Assembly: GCF_902859695.1 (NCBI RefSeq)
Contig: NZ_CADIJL010000006.1
Span: 1 to 64,000, forward strand
Length of the DNA stretch: 64,000 nt
From: Achromobacter ruhlandii
Lineage (GTDB): Bacteria; Pseudomonadota; Gammaproteobacteria; Burkholderiales; Burkholderiaceae_B
Reading direction: 5' to 3'
The notes under the pieces were generated by a model that worked only from the letters and a program-made list of their open reading frames with translations, was not told the origin of the DNA and did not search any database. The position numbers were made by a program, and so were the translations under genes. Position 1 is the first letter of the stretch. Each line of letters opens with the position of its first letter. Shown piece after piece: positions 27,604-36,429 of the stretch.

Positions 27604-28512
27604 ATGGACACCTTCAACTACATGCGCGCCTTCCGGCGCATCGTGGAACTGGGCAGTTTCGCCAAGGCGGCCGAGGACCTGGGCGTGTCGCCCGCCGGCC
27701 TCAGCAAGCAGTTGCGCGCCTTGGAAGCGCACCTGGGCGCGGTGCTGATCCAGCGCACCACCCGCAAGATGAGCCTGACGGACACCGGCGCCGCCTATTA
27801 CGCCGAATGTTGCCGCCTGCTCGATGAGCTGGACACGCTGGAAAAATCCGTCAAGCGCCAGTCCCGGCGCGTGTCGGGACGGCTGCGCGTGAATGCGCCG
27901 GTGTCCTTCGCGTTGAGCGTGCTGACGCCGCTGCTGGCGCGTTTCCTGCGCCAGTATCCCGAACTGCGGCTGGACCTGTCCATGGAGGACCGTCTGGTCG
28001 ACGCGGTGGGGCAAGGGTTTGACGTGTCGATCCGGTTGCGGGCGCAGTTGGAGGATTCCTCCTTGATTGCGCGCCAGCTCGCCTGCCTGACCCAGGTGCT
28101 GTGCGCCGCGCCCGCCTACCTCGAACGCCGTGGCCGCCCCGACAGCGTGGATGCGCTGCGCGGACACGACCTGCTCAGCTATAGCCTGGCGGACAGTCCC
28201 GGTCCGGTGACGGAGGAAGATGCCGGCGCGTCAGCGCAGCCGCCGGCAGGCGCCGCCCGAGTGCAGGTCAACAACAGCCTGATGCTGCGCGACCTGCTCG
28301 AAGCGGGGCTGGGCATCGGCGCGTTGCCTTCGTTCCTGGCCGCGCCCGCCATCGCCGGTGGCAGGCTGGCGCGGGTGTTGCCCGACCTGCCCGGAGCGCC
28401 GCGCCAGGTCTACGCCGTCTACCCGACCAGCCGCCACCTGCAGCCCAAGGTCAAGGCTTTCGTCGATTTCCTGGCCGAGCACCTGCCCGCCGCCCTGCGC
28501 GGCGATTCGTGA
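27604..28512 (+). CDS. LysR family transcriptional regulator
   Basis: This 302-residue protein has an N-terminal winged helix-turn-helix (about residues 3-62; G-S-F-A-K-A-A-E-D-L-G-V-S, then L-R-A-L-E) and a LysR substrate-binding domain (about 88-298). It is nearest in pattern to the DsdC/PA0477-like group with S-G-R-L-R-V-N-A-P. Likely targets are the divergent ankyrin gene or the downstream DsbA-family gene, 80 bases away on the same strand. The inducer is unknown. Confidence 0.88.
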   Translation: MDTFNYMRAFRRIVELGSFAKAAEDLGVSPAGLSKQLRALEAHLGAVLIQRTTRKMSLTDTGAAYYAECCRLLDELDTLEKSVKRQSRRVSGRLRVNAPVSFALSVLTPLLARFLRQYPELRLDLSMEDRLVDAVGQGFDVSIRLRAQLEDSSLIARQLACLTQVLCAAPAYLERRGRPDSVDALRGHDLLSYSLADSPGPVTEEDAGASAQPPAGAARVQVNNSLMLRDLLEAGLGIGALPSFLAAPAIAGGRLARVLPDLPGAPRQVYAVYPTSRHLQPKVKAFVDFLAEHLPAALRGDS

Positions 28513-28592
28513 CGCCCAGCGAATAATGTCCTGCCGGCGGGCGCCTTACTCCCGCGCCGGCCCGTCCGTAAGCTGGCGTCCATTGAAACCCG

Positions 28593-29282
28593 ATGGACGC
28601 CAGCATGTTCTCTACCTCGCCTTCCACCCCTGCCGCCGTGACCACCGCGGCCTCCGTGCCGCCGACCGTGGAGTTCTTCCATGACGTGGTCTGTGGCTGG
28701 TGCTACGTGATGTCGCCGCGCTTGCGCCAGGTGGCGGTCGAACTGGGCATAACGGTGCGCCAGCGCAGCTTTGTGCTGCAGGACTCGCCCGAACAGATGC
28801 GCCGCGTGTTCGGCTCGATGGAACGCGCCAAGCGCGTGATCCTGGGTCATTGGGAGGTCTGCGCCCGCCATGACGACACGTTGCGCATCGACGTCGACGG
28901 CATGCGCGCCGAAGCGTTCGACTATCCCAGCGGCATGGCGGGTGCCCTGGCCTGCCAGGCGGCCCACCTGTTGGCGGGCGATGCGGGCCACTGGGACCTG
29001 TTCGATTCCATCCAGCATGCGCATCTGAGCGAGCACCGCAACATCGGCGATGCCGCCGTCCTGCTGGACATCGCCCAGGCGCAAGGATTCGACCGCGCCG
29101 GATTCGCCGGGGTGATGCAAGGCGAAGAGGCGCTGCGGCGCGTCCGCGACGACCGCGCCGAGGCCGCGCGGCTGGGTATCGACTCCATCCCCACCCTGGT
29201 TGCCGGGCCGCATCGGGCCCGTCTGCAGACCTTGCCGCTGGCCGAGCTGCGCGACCGCCTGCGGGCCTTGATGCCTGCCTAG
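28593..29282 (+). CDS. DsbA family (FrnE-like) oxidoreductase
   Basis: This 229-residue thioredoxin-fold protein has the redox motif C-G-W-C at residues 34-37 within F-F-H-D-V-V-C-G-W-C-Y. A cis-Pro loop (S-I-P-T-L-V) near the C-terminus and the helical insertion of the DsbA/2-hydroxychromene isomerase group are also present. There is no signal peptide, so it is cytoplasmic like FrnE. The family more often has C-P-W-C. It follows a LysR gene; its partner and substrate are unknown. Confidence 0.82.
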   Translation: MDASMFSTSPSTPAAVTTAASVPPTVEFFHDVVCGWCYVMSPRLRQVAVELGITVRQRSFVLQDSPEQMRRVFGSMERAKRVILGHWEVCARHDDTLRIDVDGMRAEAFDYPSGMAGALACQAAHLLAGDAGHWDLFDSIQHAHLSEHRNIGDAAVLLDIAQAQGFDRAGFAGVMQGEEALRRVRDDRAEAARLGIDSIPTLVAGPHRARLQTLPLAELRDRLRALMPA

Positions 29283-29371
29283 TCCCTGGTTGTTTCCCGG
29301 AGCCGCGCCGGCGCTCCCGACTATCCCTCGCTCCCGTCCGCGCGGCGGGCGCTTCACGCACAAGGTGCATC

Positions 29372-30385
29372 ATGACTATCCGCTACACCCACAAATTGTT
29401 TGGCCTGGCGCTGGGCGCCGCCATCGGCCTGAACGCTTTCGCGCACGGCGCGCCGTCGCGCGCACCGGCTCCCGGCCATGAGGTCGGCGTCAGCCCCTGG
29501 GGCCCCGACGATGAAATCGGCCGCCTCAATCTCATCACGCCGGCCTCGCGCGCCGCCATCATGTCGCGCGTGGCTGGCGACAAGGTCTATGACCTGGCCA
29601 CCGAATACTATGTGGGCATGCCCAGCTGGCAGGACGCCGGCGATCCCCGCTACCAGTTCTGGATGACACACACGCCGCGCGGCACCGAAGTCGACGACCC
29701 GATGGGCGTGGGCAAGGACATGAATGCCCTGCGCAGCTATACCGGCACCGCGTTCTCCATGTACAGCCACACTGGCACGCACATCGACGCGTTGAATCAC
29801 TTCGGCATACACGGCAAGATCTGGAACGGTTTTCGCGCCGATGAACACCTGGGCGACCGCGGCTGGAAACGCACCGGCATCGAAAAATTCCCGCCGCTGG
29901 TGGCGCGCGGCGTGCTGATCGACGTGGCCGCGCTCAAGGGCGTGGAGATGCTGGCGGATTCGTACCGCATCACCCGCCAGGACCTGAAGGCCGCGCTGGC
30001 GCGCCAGAAGACCGAACTGCGCCAGGGCGACATCGTGCTGATTCGCACCGGCCGGATGAAGCTGTACCACGACCCGGCCGCCTACATGGCCAAGCCGCCC
30101 GGCATGGGGCTGGACGCGGCGCGTTACCTGGTGGAAGAGGGCGGTGCCATGATCCTGGGCGCGGACAACCTCAGTTTCGAGACCTTCCCGTCGGAGGTCG
30201 TCGACGACTACGTGCCGCTGCACACCTACCTGCTGGCGCAGCAGGGCGTGCCTATTATCGAGCTGGCGGCGCTGGACGAGCTGTCGCGCGACAAGGTCTA
30301 CGAATTCGCCTTCATAGGCGGGCCGTTGAAGATCCGCGGCGGCGACGCGGCGCCCCTGCGACCGGTGGCGATGCCGCTGCGCTGA
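29372..30385 (+). CDS. Secreted cyclase-family (KynB-like) hydrolase
   Basis: This 337-residue protein has a signal peptide (about residues 1-24) and the cyclase fold shared with arylformamidase KynB. The metal-binding signature H-T-G-T-H-I-D-A-L-N-H-F is clear near residues 131-142. Members hydrolyse amides or lactones using zinc or manganese. The start has no strong ribosome site, but the leader supports it. It is convergent with the molybdoenzyme gene and not part of that operon. Its substrate is unknown. Confidence 0.85.
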   Translation: MTIRYTHKLFGLALGAAIGLNAFAHGAPSRAPAPGHEVGVSPWGPDDEIGRLNLITPASRAAIMSRVAGDKVYDLATEYYVGMPSWQDAGDPRYQFWMTHTPRGTEVDDPMGVGKDMNALRSYTGTAFSMYSHTGTHIDALNHFGIHGKIWNGFRADEHLGDRGWKRTGIEKFPPLVARGVLIDVAALKGVEMLADSYRITRQDLKAALARQKTELRQGDIVLIRTGRMKLYHDPAAYMAKPPGMGLDAARYLVEEGGAMILGADNLSFETFPSEVVDDYVPLHTYLLAQQGVPIIELAALDELSRDKVYEFAFIGGPLKIRGGDAAPLRPVAMPLR

Positions 30386-30408
30386 GGATGCCCGCCGCCT
30401 GCGCGGCG

Positions 30409-32736
30409 TCAGCGCGCGGGCGCCGCCGTGTGAGGGGGATCGAAGGCGCGGATCGGCGGCAGCGGCCCGTCATGGCGTTCGACCTGCACCGTCGTCAATT
30501 GGCCGCTGCAACCCTGCGCCAGCGACGAGGTGCCGGCATCGCGCGTCAGGATATTGGGATTGCCGTGGCCGCATAGCGTCACTTCGCCCTGCGCGTCCCG
30601 CACCGGGTCGTACCAGGCGCCGGTGGGCAATTGCGCCACGCCTGGCATGATGCGCTCGCTGAGCGTGGCGCTGGCCAGGCAGGCGCCGCGGTCGTTGAAC
30701 AGCCGCACGATGTCGCCTTCGCCGATGCCGCGGGCCGCCGCGTCACGGGGATGCAGCGTGCATACTTCTCGCCCCTGGCGCTTTTGCGACGCGCTGTGGG
30801 CGCCGAAATCCAGTTGGCTGTGCAGGCGGGTGGCGGGCTGATTGGCTACCAGGAACAGCGGATGCGCGGGTGTCGGCGCATCGCGCGGCGCCAGCCAGGC
30901 CGGATGGCCCGGGCAATCGGCATAGCCGAAAGCGGCGATGGTCGGCGAGCTGATCTGGACCTTGCCGCTGGGCGTGGGCAGCGGCTGGCCCTGGCGGAAC
31001 GCCCGCAGGATGCCGCCGTCGTCGTCCTGCTGCGGCAGCGCCAGTTCGCCGCGCGCCCAGAACTGGTCGAAATCGGGCGCATCCAGGCCTTTTTCATCGA
31101 GCGCCACGCGGGTGCGTTCATACAGGTGGCGCAGCCATTGGGCACTGCTGCGCCCTTCGGTGAATGCCTCGCGCGCGCCCAGCCGCTCGGACAGGTCGGC
31201 GAAGATGTCGTAGTCGTCGCGCGCCAGCCCGTTGGGCGCGGCGATGCGGTGCATGGCCACCAGCAGCGGGTCGGTGGGCGCGCCGCCGATGTCTTCGCGT
31301 TCCAGCGTCATCGTGCACGGCAGCACGATGTCGGCATGGCGCGCGGTGGCGGTCCAACCGATCTCGTGGACCACGAAGGTGTCCAGCGTGGCGAAGGCAC
31401 GGGCCAGGCGCTTCAAGTCCTGGTGATGGTGAAACGGGTTGCCGCCGGCCCAATAGGCCAGGCGGATGCGCGGGTAGCTCAGGCGCTTGCCGTTGTAGTC
31501 GAACGGTTCGCCCGGGCGCAGCAGCATGTCGGCGATGCGCGCCACGGGGATGAAATCCTTGACGCCGTTGGTGCCCTGCGGCAGCGACGCCACCGGCACG
31601 GCGTTGCTCCGCTTGCCGTAGTGCGCCAGCGTGCCGAGGGCATAGGCATAGCCGCCACCCGGCAGGCCGAGCTGGCCCAGCGCGGCGGCCAGCACGGCGC
31701 CCATCCAGACGGGCTGCTCGCCATGCTCGGCGCGTTGCAGCGAGTGCGCCACGGTCACCAGCACGCGTTTGCCCGGTAGCAGCCGCGCGATTCGCGCGAT
31801 CTGCGCCGCAGGCACGCCGCAGATGGGCGCGGCCCAGGCGGAATCCTTGGCCTGGCCGTCGGTGCGGCCCATCAGGTAATCCTCGAAGCCATCCCAGCCC
31901 TCGCAGGATGCCTCCAGGAAGGCGTGGTCGTGCCAGCCATTGACAACCAACTCATGCAGCAGCGCCAGCATCAATGCCACATCGGTGCCGGGCACTATCG
32001 CGATCCAGTCAGCCCCGGCGTCGTCCGGCATGTCGGTGGCGAGCGGGCTGATGTTCAGGAAGCGGCAGCCGCGTTGCGCGGCCTGGCCCATCGAGTCGCG
32101 CTCGATGTGGCGGCTGATGCCGCCGCTGGCCACGCGCGAGTTCTTCAGCGCCATCCCGCCGAAGGCCAGCACTACGTCGGTATGCGCGACGATCTGCTCC
32201 CAGGTGACGTTGCGGCGCGCCACGTCGTCCATGCTGCCCAGGATGTGCGGCAGGATCACGGCCGAGGCGCCCGCGCTGTAGCTGTTGACCGAGCGCACGT
32301 AACCGCCCAGCGCCGTGTTCAGGAAACGGTGCACCTGGCTCTGCGCGTGATGGAAGCGGCCAGCGCTGGACCAGCCGTAGGAGCCGCCGAAGACCGCCTG
32401 GGGCCCGTGCAGGTCGCGCACGCGCCGCAATTCGGCAGCCAGCAGGTCCAGCACTTCGTCCCAGCCGACCGCCACGTAATCGTCGCGGCCCCGCCGCGCA
32501 TCGGGGCCCGGGCCACGCTCCAGCCAGCCGCGCCGCACCATCGGCGCGGTGACCCGCGCGGGGTGGTCGAGCGCATTGGTGAAATTCTCGATCAGCGGGT
32601 TGGGATCGGGGTCGCCGGGATGCGGGCGCACGTCGAGCACGCCGTCGTTCCAGGCGGCGGAGAATACGCCCCAGTGCGCGCTGTGCGGCTTGCGGCGGCT
32701 ATCGGGGTGAGGCGGGCGGGAGACAGCGTCGACCAT
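30409..32736 (-). CDS. BisC/TorA-type molybdopterin oxidoreductase
   Basis: This 775-residue protein belongs to the DMSO reductase family (type III; biotin sulfoxide/TMAO/DMSO reductases). It has the F-G-G-S-Y-G-W segment, the Q-S-Q-V-H-R-F-L-N region, and the molybdenum-ligand Ser at about S154 in N-S-Y-S-A-G-A. There is no Tat leader and no N-terminal Fe-S Cys motif, so it is cytoplasmic like BisC, which reduces S- or N-oxides. It is the last gene of the six-gene operon, 6 bases after the sulfurtransferase gene, which hints at a sulfoxide substrate in that pathway. Confidence 0.88.
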   Translation of the reverse strand: MVDAVSRPPHPDSRRKPHSAHWGVFSAAWNDGVLDVRPHPGDPDPNPLIENFTNALDHPARVTAPMVRRGWLERGPGPDARRGRDDYVAVGWDEVLDLLAAELRRVRDLHGPQAVFGGSYGWSSAGRFHHAQSQVHRFLNTALGGYVRSVNSYSAGASAVILPHILGSMDDVARRNVTWEQIVAHTDVVLAFGGMALKNSRVASGGISRHIERDSMGQAAQRGCRFLNISPLATDMPDDAGADWIAIVPGTDVALMLALLHELVVNGWHDHAFLEASCEGWDGFEDYLMGRTDGQAKDSAWAAPICGVPAAQIARIARLLPGKRVLVTVAHSLQRAEHGEQPVWMGAVLAAALGQLGLPGGGYAYALGTLAHYGKRSNAVPVASLPQGTNGVKDFIPVARIADMLLRPGEPFDYNGKRLSYPRIRLAYWAGGNPFHHHQDLKRLARAFATLDTFVVHEIGWTATARHADIVLPCTMTLEREDIGGAPTDPLLVAMHRIAAPNGLARDDYDIFADLSERLGAREAFTEGRSSAQWLRHLYERTRVALDEKGLDAPDFDQFWARGELALPQQDDDGGILRAFRQGQPLPTPSGKVQISSPTIAAFGYADCPGHPAWLAPRDAPTPAHPLFLVANQPATRLHSQLDFGAHSASQKRQGREVCTLHPRDAAARGIGEGDIVRLFNDRGACLASATLSERIMPGVAQLPTGAWYDPVRDAQGEVTLCGHGNPNILTRDAGTSSLAQGCSGQLTTVQVERHDGPLPPIRAFDPPHTAAPAR

Positions 32737-32742
32737 GGCGGA

Positions 32743-33606
32743 TCAGGGGTTGGCGCCCGTGGCGACCGGCGCGCCGGGTTGCGCGCTCCATTCGCTCCAC
32801 GAGCCGGGGTAGAGGGCGGCGCCGGGCAGACCGGCGATTTCCAGGGCCAATAGATTGTGGCACGCGGTGACGCCGGAGCCGCACTGGCACACCAGCGCTT
32901 GCGGCGCGCGGCCGTCCAGGTGCGCCATAAAGGCTTCGCGCAGCGCGGCCGGTGGCAGGAAGCAGCCATCGGCGCCGAGGTTGTCGCGGAAGAAGCGGTT
33001 GCGCGCGCCGGGAATGTGGCCGCCAATCGGATCCAGGGTTTCGTTCTCGCCCCGGTAGCGGTCGGGGGCGCGGGCATCGAGCACCAGGCGCGACTGCGTG
33101 GCCAGCGCTGCGCGCAAGCCGGCGTAGTCCAGCGTCGGCTGGCGGCCGTCGCGCGCGACCAGCGCGCCGGCCGTGCGCGAGGCCGGCGCCTCGGTGGTCA
33201 GCGGGAGGCCGGCCGCCTGCCAGGCGCCGACCCCGCCATCCAGCACCGCCACGGCGTCATGGCCGATCCAGCGCAGCAACCACCACAGGCGCGCGGCGTA
33301 CATGCCTGCAGCATTGTCGTAGGCCACCACCTGGGTGTCGGGGCCCACGCCCAGCGCCGCCAGGGCCTGCGCCAGCGCGGCGCGATCGGGCAGCGGATGG
33401 CGGCCGTTGCGGCCGGTCTTGGGGCCGCTCAGGGTGTCTTCCAGATGGACGTGGAAAGCGCCTGGCAGATGACCGGCGTCGTAGTGGCGGCGCCCGGCCT
33501 GCGGGTCGGTCAATTCGAAGCCGCAGTCCAGTACCAGGAAGCGATCGCTTTGGGGGCCCTGCAGGGCCCGCGCCAGGTCCTGCGCGCAGATCAGCGTGGT
33601 GTACAT
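32743..33606 (-). CDS. 3-mercaptopyruvate/thiosulfate sulfurtransferase (SseA-like)
   Basis: This 287-residue protein has two rhodanese domains (about residues 5-130 and 160-280). The active loop of the second is C-G-S-G-V-T-A at 242-248, the version typical of 3-mercaptopyruvate sulfurtransferases rather than thiosulfate-specific rhodaneses. It would move sulfur from mercaptopyruvate to a thiol or cyanide acceptor, leaving pyruvate. It lies between the AhpD-like and BisC-like genes with 14 and 6-base gaps, so it is cotranscribed with them. Confidence 0.87.
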   Translation of the reverse strand: MYTTLICAQDLARALQGPQSDRFLVLDCGFELTDPQAGRRHYDAGHLPGAFHVHLEDTLSGPKTGRNGRHPLPDRAALAQALAALGVGPDTQVVAYDNAAGMYAARLWWLLRWIGHDAVAVLDGGVGAWQAAGLPLTTEAPASRTAGALVARDGRQPTLDYAGLRAALATQSRLVLDARAPDRYRGENETLDPIGGHIPGARNRFFRDNLGADGCFLPPAALREAFMAHLDGRAPQALVCQCGSGVTACHNLLALEIAGLPGAALYPGSWSEWSAQPGAPVATGANP

Positions 33607-33620
33607 GCGTGACTCCCCGC

Positions 33621-33962
33621 TCAGGCCTGGCCGGCCGTCAGTGCGTCCATCGCGCGCAGCGAATACACGTAGGCCGCGCCGGCGTTCAGGGCGATGGCGG
33701 TGCTCAGCGCTTCGCTCAATTCCAGTTCGGTCACGCCGGCCTTGCGCGCGGCATCGGCGTGCGCGGCGATGCAGCCGTCGCAACGGGTGGTGACGGCCAC
33801 CGCCAGCGCAATCAGTTCGCGCGTCCTGGCGTCCAGGGTGCCGGTGGCGCCCTGCGCCTGGTTGAGCGCGCGGAACGCGCTCAGCAGCTGAGGATTGTGC
33901 TTGCCCAGCGTTTCGCCGGCCTTGCGGTTGTTGGCGAGGGTGTCGGTCCAGTTCTGCAACAT
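33621..33962 (-). CDS. Carboxymuconolactone decarboxylase/AhpD-like protein
   Basis: This 113-residue protein carries the AhpD signature E-L-I-A-L-A with C-D-G-C at 61-64 and H68 (E-x(11)-C-x-x-C-x3-H). Such proteins are small all-helical thiol peroxidase or reductase partners. Its place in the operon, between a Bug transporter protein and a sulfurtransferase, suggests redox protection or thiol handling during catabolism. Confidence 0.85.
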   Translation of the reverse strand: MLQNWTDTLANNRKAGETLGKHNPQLLSAFRALNQAQGATGTLDARTRELIALAVAVTTRCDGCIAAHADAARKAGVTELELSEALSTAIALNAGAAYVYSLRAMDALTAGQA

Positions 33963-33998
33963 GAATGGTTCTCCTTGGGGGGGGGCGATCTGGCGGGG

Positions 33999-35003
33999 CT
34001 ACTGGCCGATCTGCTTGAGCAGGTCCGGCGTGGCGGCCTTGCGGTAGTTGGCGATGTCGTCGAGGATGTACTGCTTGAACTGGTCCATCGGCAGGTCGCG
34101 CTCCATCGCGGCGTCCTTGCGGATGGTGTTCTGCACCGTCGGATCCGCCAGCGCGCGCGACAGGTGCTCGGACAGCGCCTTGACCACCGCGGGCGGGGTG
34201 CCGGCGGGAGCGGCCAGGCCGTACCACTGCGTCATGGTCATGTCGATGCCGAGTTCCTTGAAGGTCGGCACGTCGGGCAGGATGGGGCTGCGCTGGCGGC
34301 CGGTCAGCGCCAGCACGCGCAATTGGCCCTGCTGCACCTGCGGCACCAGTGGCGAGGCGGTGGCGAAGAACATGTCGATCTGTCCGCCCAGCATGTCGGT
34401 GATGGCGGGCCCCGAGCCCTTGTACGGCACGTGCAGCAGTTTCAGGTGGCCCAGCTCCTTGATGGTCTCCATGCCGATGTGGGCGGCGCCGCCGGTGCCG
34501 GTGGAGGCAAAGGTCAGTTCCTTCTGCTTGGCGGTATCGAGCACTTCGCGCGCGGTCTTGAAGCGCGACGCCGCGGTCACGAACAGGCCGTGCGGCGCTT
34601 CCAGGATCAGGCCGATCGGCGCGAAGTCGTCGGGCACCTTGTACGGCAGGCTCTGTGGCTTGAGCGCGGGCGACACCGCCAGGTTGCCGCTCATGGCCAA
34701 CAGAATGGTGTAGCCGTCGGGCGCGGCTTTGGCGACCAGCCCGGCGGCGATGTTGCCGCCGGCGCCGGGCCGGTTCTCGACGATGACGGTCTGGCCCAGG
34801 GTCTTGCCCATGGCCGTGGCGATCAGGCGGCCGTAGAGATCGCCGCCGCCACCCGGCGGAAAACCCACCACCAGCGTGATGGGGCGTTCGGGAAACGCCG
34901 CCTGCGCCTGGCCGCCGGCCAGCGCCGCCAGCCCCACAGCCACCGTCATGGCGGCGCGCCGCCCCAGCCGGCGCATGCCCCGGCGTAAGAAGGAAATGCC
35001 CAT
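33999..35003 (-). CDS. Bug-type tripartite tricarboxylate transporter substrate-binding protein
   Basis: This 334-residue periplasmic protein has a signal peptide (about residues 1-36, ending A-Q-A). It has the Bug hallmarks P-x-R-P-I-T-L-V-V-G-F-P-P-G-G-G, E-N-R-P-G-A-G-G-N and the Y-K-G segment. Bug proteins bind carboxylates for TctAB-type transporters; no TctA or TctB gene is nearby, as is common in Bordetella relatives. It sits inside a catabolic operon and probably binds that pathway's substrate, so a carboxylic acid is expected. Confidence 0.92.
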   Translation of the reverse strand: MGISFLRRGMRRLGRRAAMTVAVGLAALAGGQAQAAFPERPITLVVGFPPGGGGDLYGRLIATAMGKTLGQTVIVENRPGAGGNIAAGLVAKAAPDGYTILLAMSGNLAVSPALKPQSLPYKVPDDFAPIGLILEAPHGLFVTAASRFKTAREVLDTAKQKELTFASTGTGGAAHIGMETIKELGHLKLLHVPYKGSGPAITDMLGGQIDMFFATASPLVPQVQQGQLRVLALTGRQRSPILPDVPTFKELGIDMTMTQWYGLAAPAGTPPAVVKALSEHLSRALADPTVQNTIRKDAAMERDLPMDQFKQYILDDIANYRKAATPDLLKQIGQ

Positions 35004-35043
35004 GGTATTTGTCTCCTGTGTATTTTTTTATCAGGGGGGACCG

Positions 35044-36408
35044 TCAGGCAGCGAGCCAGCCGGTCCGATGTCGCTGCACCACCCTGTCCACCGAGGCGGC
35101 GCACTGTCCCAGGTAGCCCGAGGGATCGGTCAGGCGCAGGATCTCGTCTTCGCCCAGCAGGTTGGCCAGGTCCTTGTGCTGGCGCAGCGCCTGGGCGAAG
35201 TCGAGCTTGTGAGTGATGCCGTGCATCGAGGCTTCGTATATCCATTCATGCGCGGTCTGTTTGCCGACGCGCTCGGACAGGTCCAGCATCACGTGTTCGG
35301 ACAGCAGGTAGCCGCGCATGCGGTCCAGGTTCAGTGCCATGGCGTCGGCGTCCACGCGCAGCCCGGCCAGCAGGTTCCTGGCCTGGAACAGCATTGCGCC
35401 GGCGATCAGGCAGCATTCCGGCAACGCCTTCCATTCGATCTTCCAGGCGATGCCGTCGCGCTCGCCTTCCTGCACCATGCCTTCGAGCATCAGCGCGGCG
35501 TTGGCGCGCAGCGGGCGGCACAGGCCGGCGAGGTTCTCGGCCGAGGTGGGGTTGCGCTTGTGCGGCATGGTCGACGACCCCAACTTGCCTTCGGAGAAGG
35601 CTTCCTCCACTTCGGCGAATTCGTTGCGCTGCATGTTGAACAGCTCGTTGCCGATCTTCGACAGCGTCGCGCCGATCATGGCCAGCACCAGCGCGTATTC
35701 GGTGAAGCGGTCGCGCGCCGGCGCCCAGCTGATCGGCGCTGTTTCCAGGCCGAGCCGGGCCAGCGTGCGGCGCTCGACCTCGGCGGCCTGTTCGCCCAGC
35801 GAGGCCTGGCTGCCGACCGCGCCCACCACCATTCCGACCAATACGCGCGTCTCGCACTCCTTCAGGCGCGCGTGGTGCCGCGACAGCTCGTCCAGCCATA
35901 CCGCGCACTTGTGCCCGAAAGTGATGGGCAGCGCCTGCACGCCATGCGTGCGGCCGGCCATGGGTGTGTCGCGGTGATCTTGCGCCAGGCGCGCCAGTTC
36001 ATGGCCGATGGCGGTCAGGTCGCGCAGGAACACCGCGTGCGCCTGCTTGAGTTGCAGCGCCACGCCGGTGTCGACCACGTCCTGCGTGGTGGCGCCGTAG
36101 TGCAGCCATTCGCCATGTTCCGGGCCGCAGCGCGCCTGCAGCTGCTTGAGCGCGGGCACCAGCGAGTGCTTGATGCGGCGGATCTCCGCCGACATCGCCG
36201 TGATGTCGATGTTGGCGACCGCTGCCTGGGCACGGATCTGGGCGGCGGCGGCGGCGGGGATGATGCCCAGCTCGGCCTGGGCCTCGGCCAGGGCGGCTTC
36301 GAAGTCCAGCCACTGCTGGATGCGGTTTTCTTCGGAGAAGATGGCGCGCAGTTCATCGGTGCTCCACAGGTGCTGGAGCGATTGCATGTCGAAAACGGAA
36401 ACGGGCAT
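35044..36408 (-). CDS. Aspartase/fumarase-superfamily lyase (adenylosuccinate lyase-like)
   Basis: This 454-residue protein has the superfamily signature G-S-S-T-M-P-H-K-R-N-P and the other catalytic stretches (T-T-Q-D-V-V-D-T and A-G-R-T-H-G). Members split C-N, C-O or C-S bonds to release fumarate or a related enoate. Similarity is closest in pattern to PurB and carboxymuconate cycloisomerases, but the catabolic operon argues against purine synthesis. Plausible reactions are cleavage of iminodisuccinate-like or S-succinyl compounds. It lies 21 bases after the FAD oxidase gene. Confidence 0.88.
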   Translation of the reverse strand: MPVSVFDMQSLQHLWSTDELRAIFSEENRIQQWLDFEAALAEAQAELGIIPAAAAAQIRAQAAVANIDITAMSAEIRRIKHSLVPALKQLQARCGPEHGEWLHYGATTQDVVDTGVALQLKQAHAVFLRDLTAIGHELARLAQDHRDTPMAGRTHGVQALPITFGHKCAVWLDELSRHHARLKECETRVLVGMVVGAVGSQASLGEQAAEVERRTLARLGLETAPISWAPARDRFTEYALVLAMIGATLSKIGNELFNMQRNEFAEVEEAFSEGKLGSSTMPHKRNPTSAENLAGLCRPLRANAALMLEGMVQEGERDGIAWKIEWKALPECCLIAGAMLFQARNLLAGLRVDADAMALNLDRMRGYLLSEHVMLDLSERVGKQTAHEWIYEASMHGITHKLDFAQALRQHKDLANLLGEDEILRLTDPSGYLGQCAASVDRVVQRHRTGWLAA

Positions 36409-36429
36409 GGCGCGAGGTCCTGGTGGGGA

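Noticed and set aside
32743-34227. 494-codon reading for the sulfurtransferase
   Set aside because: The upstream part runs through the AhpD-like and Bug genes in another frame. The ATG at 33606 starts exactly at the rhodanese domain and gives the normal family length.
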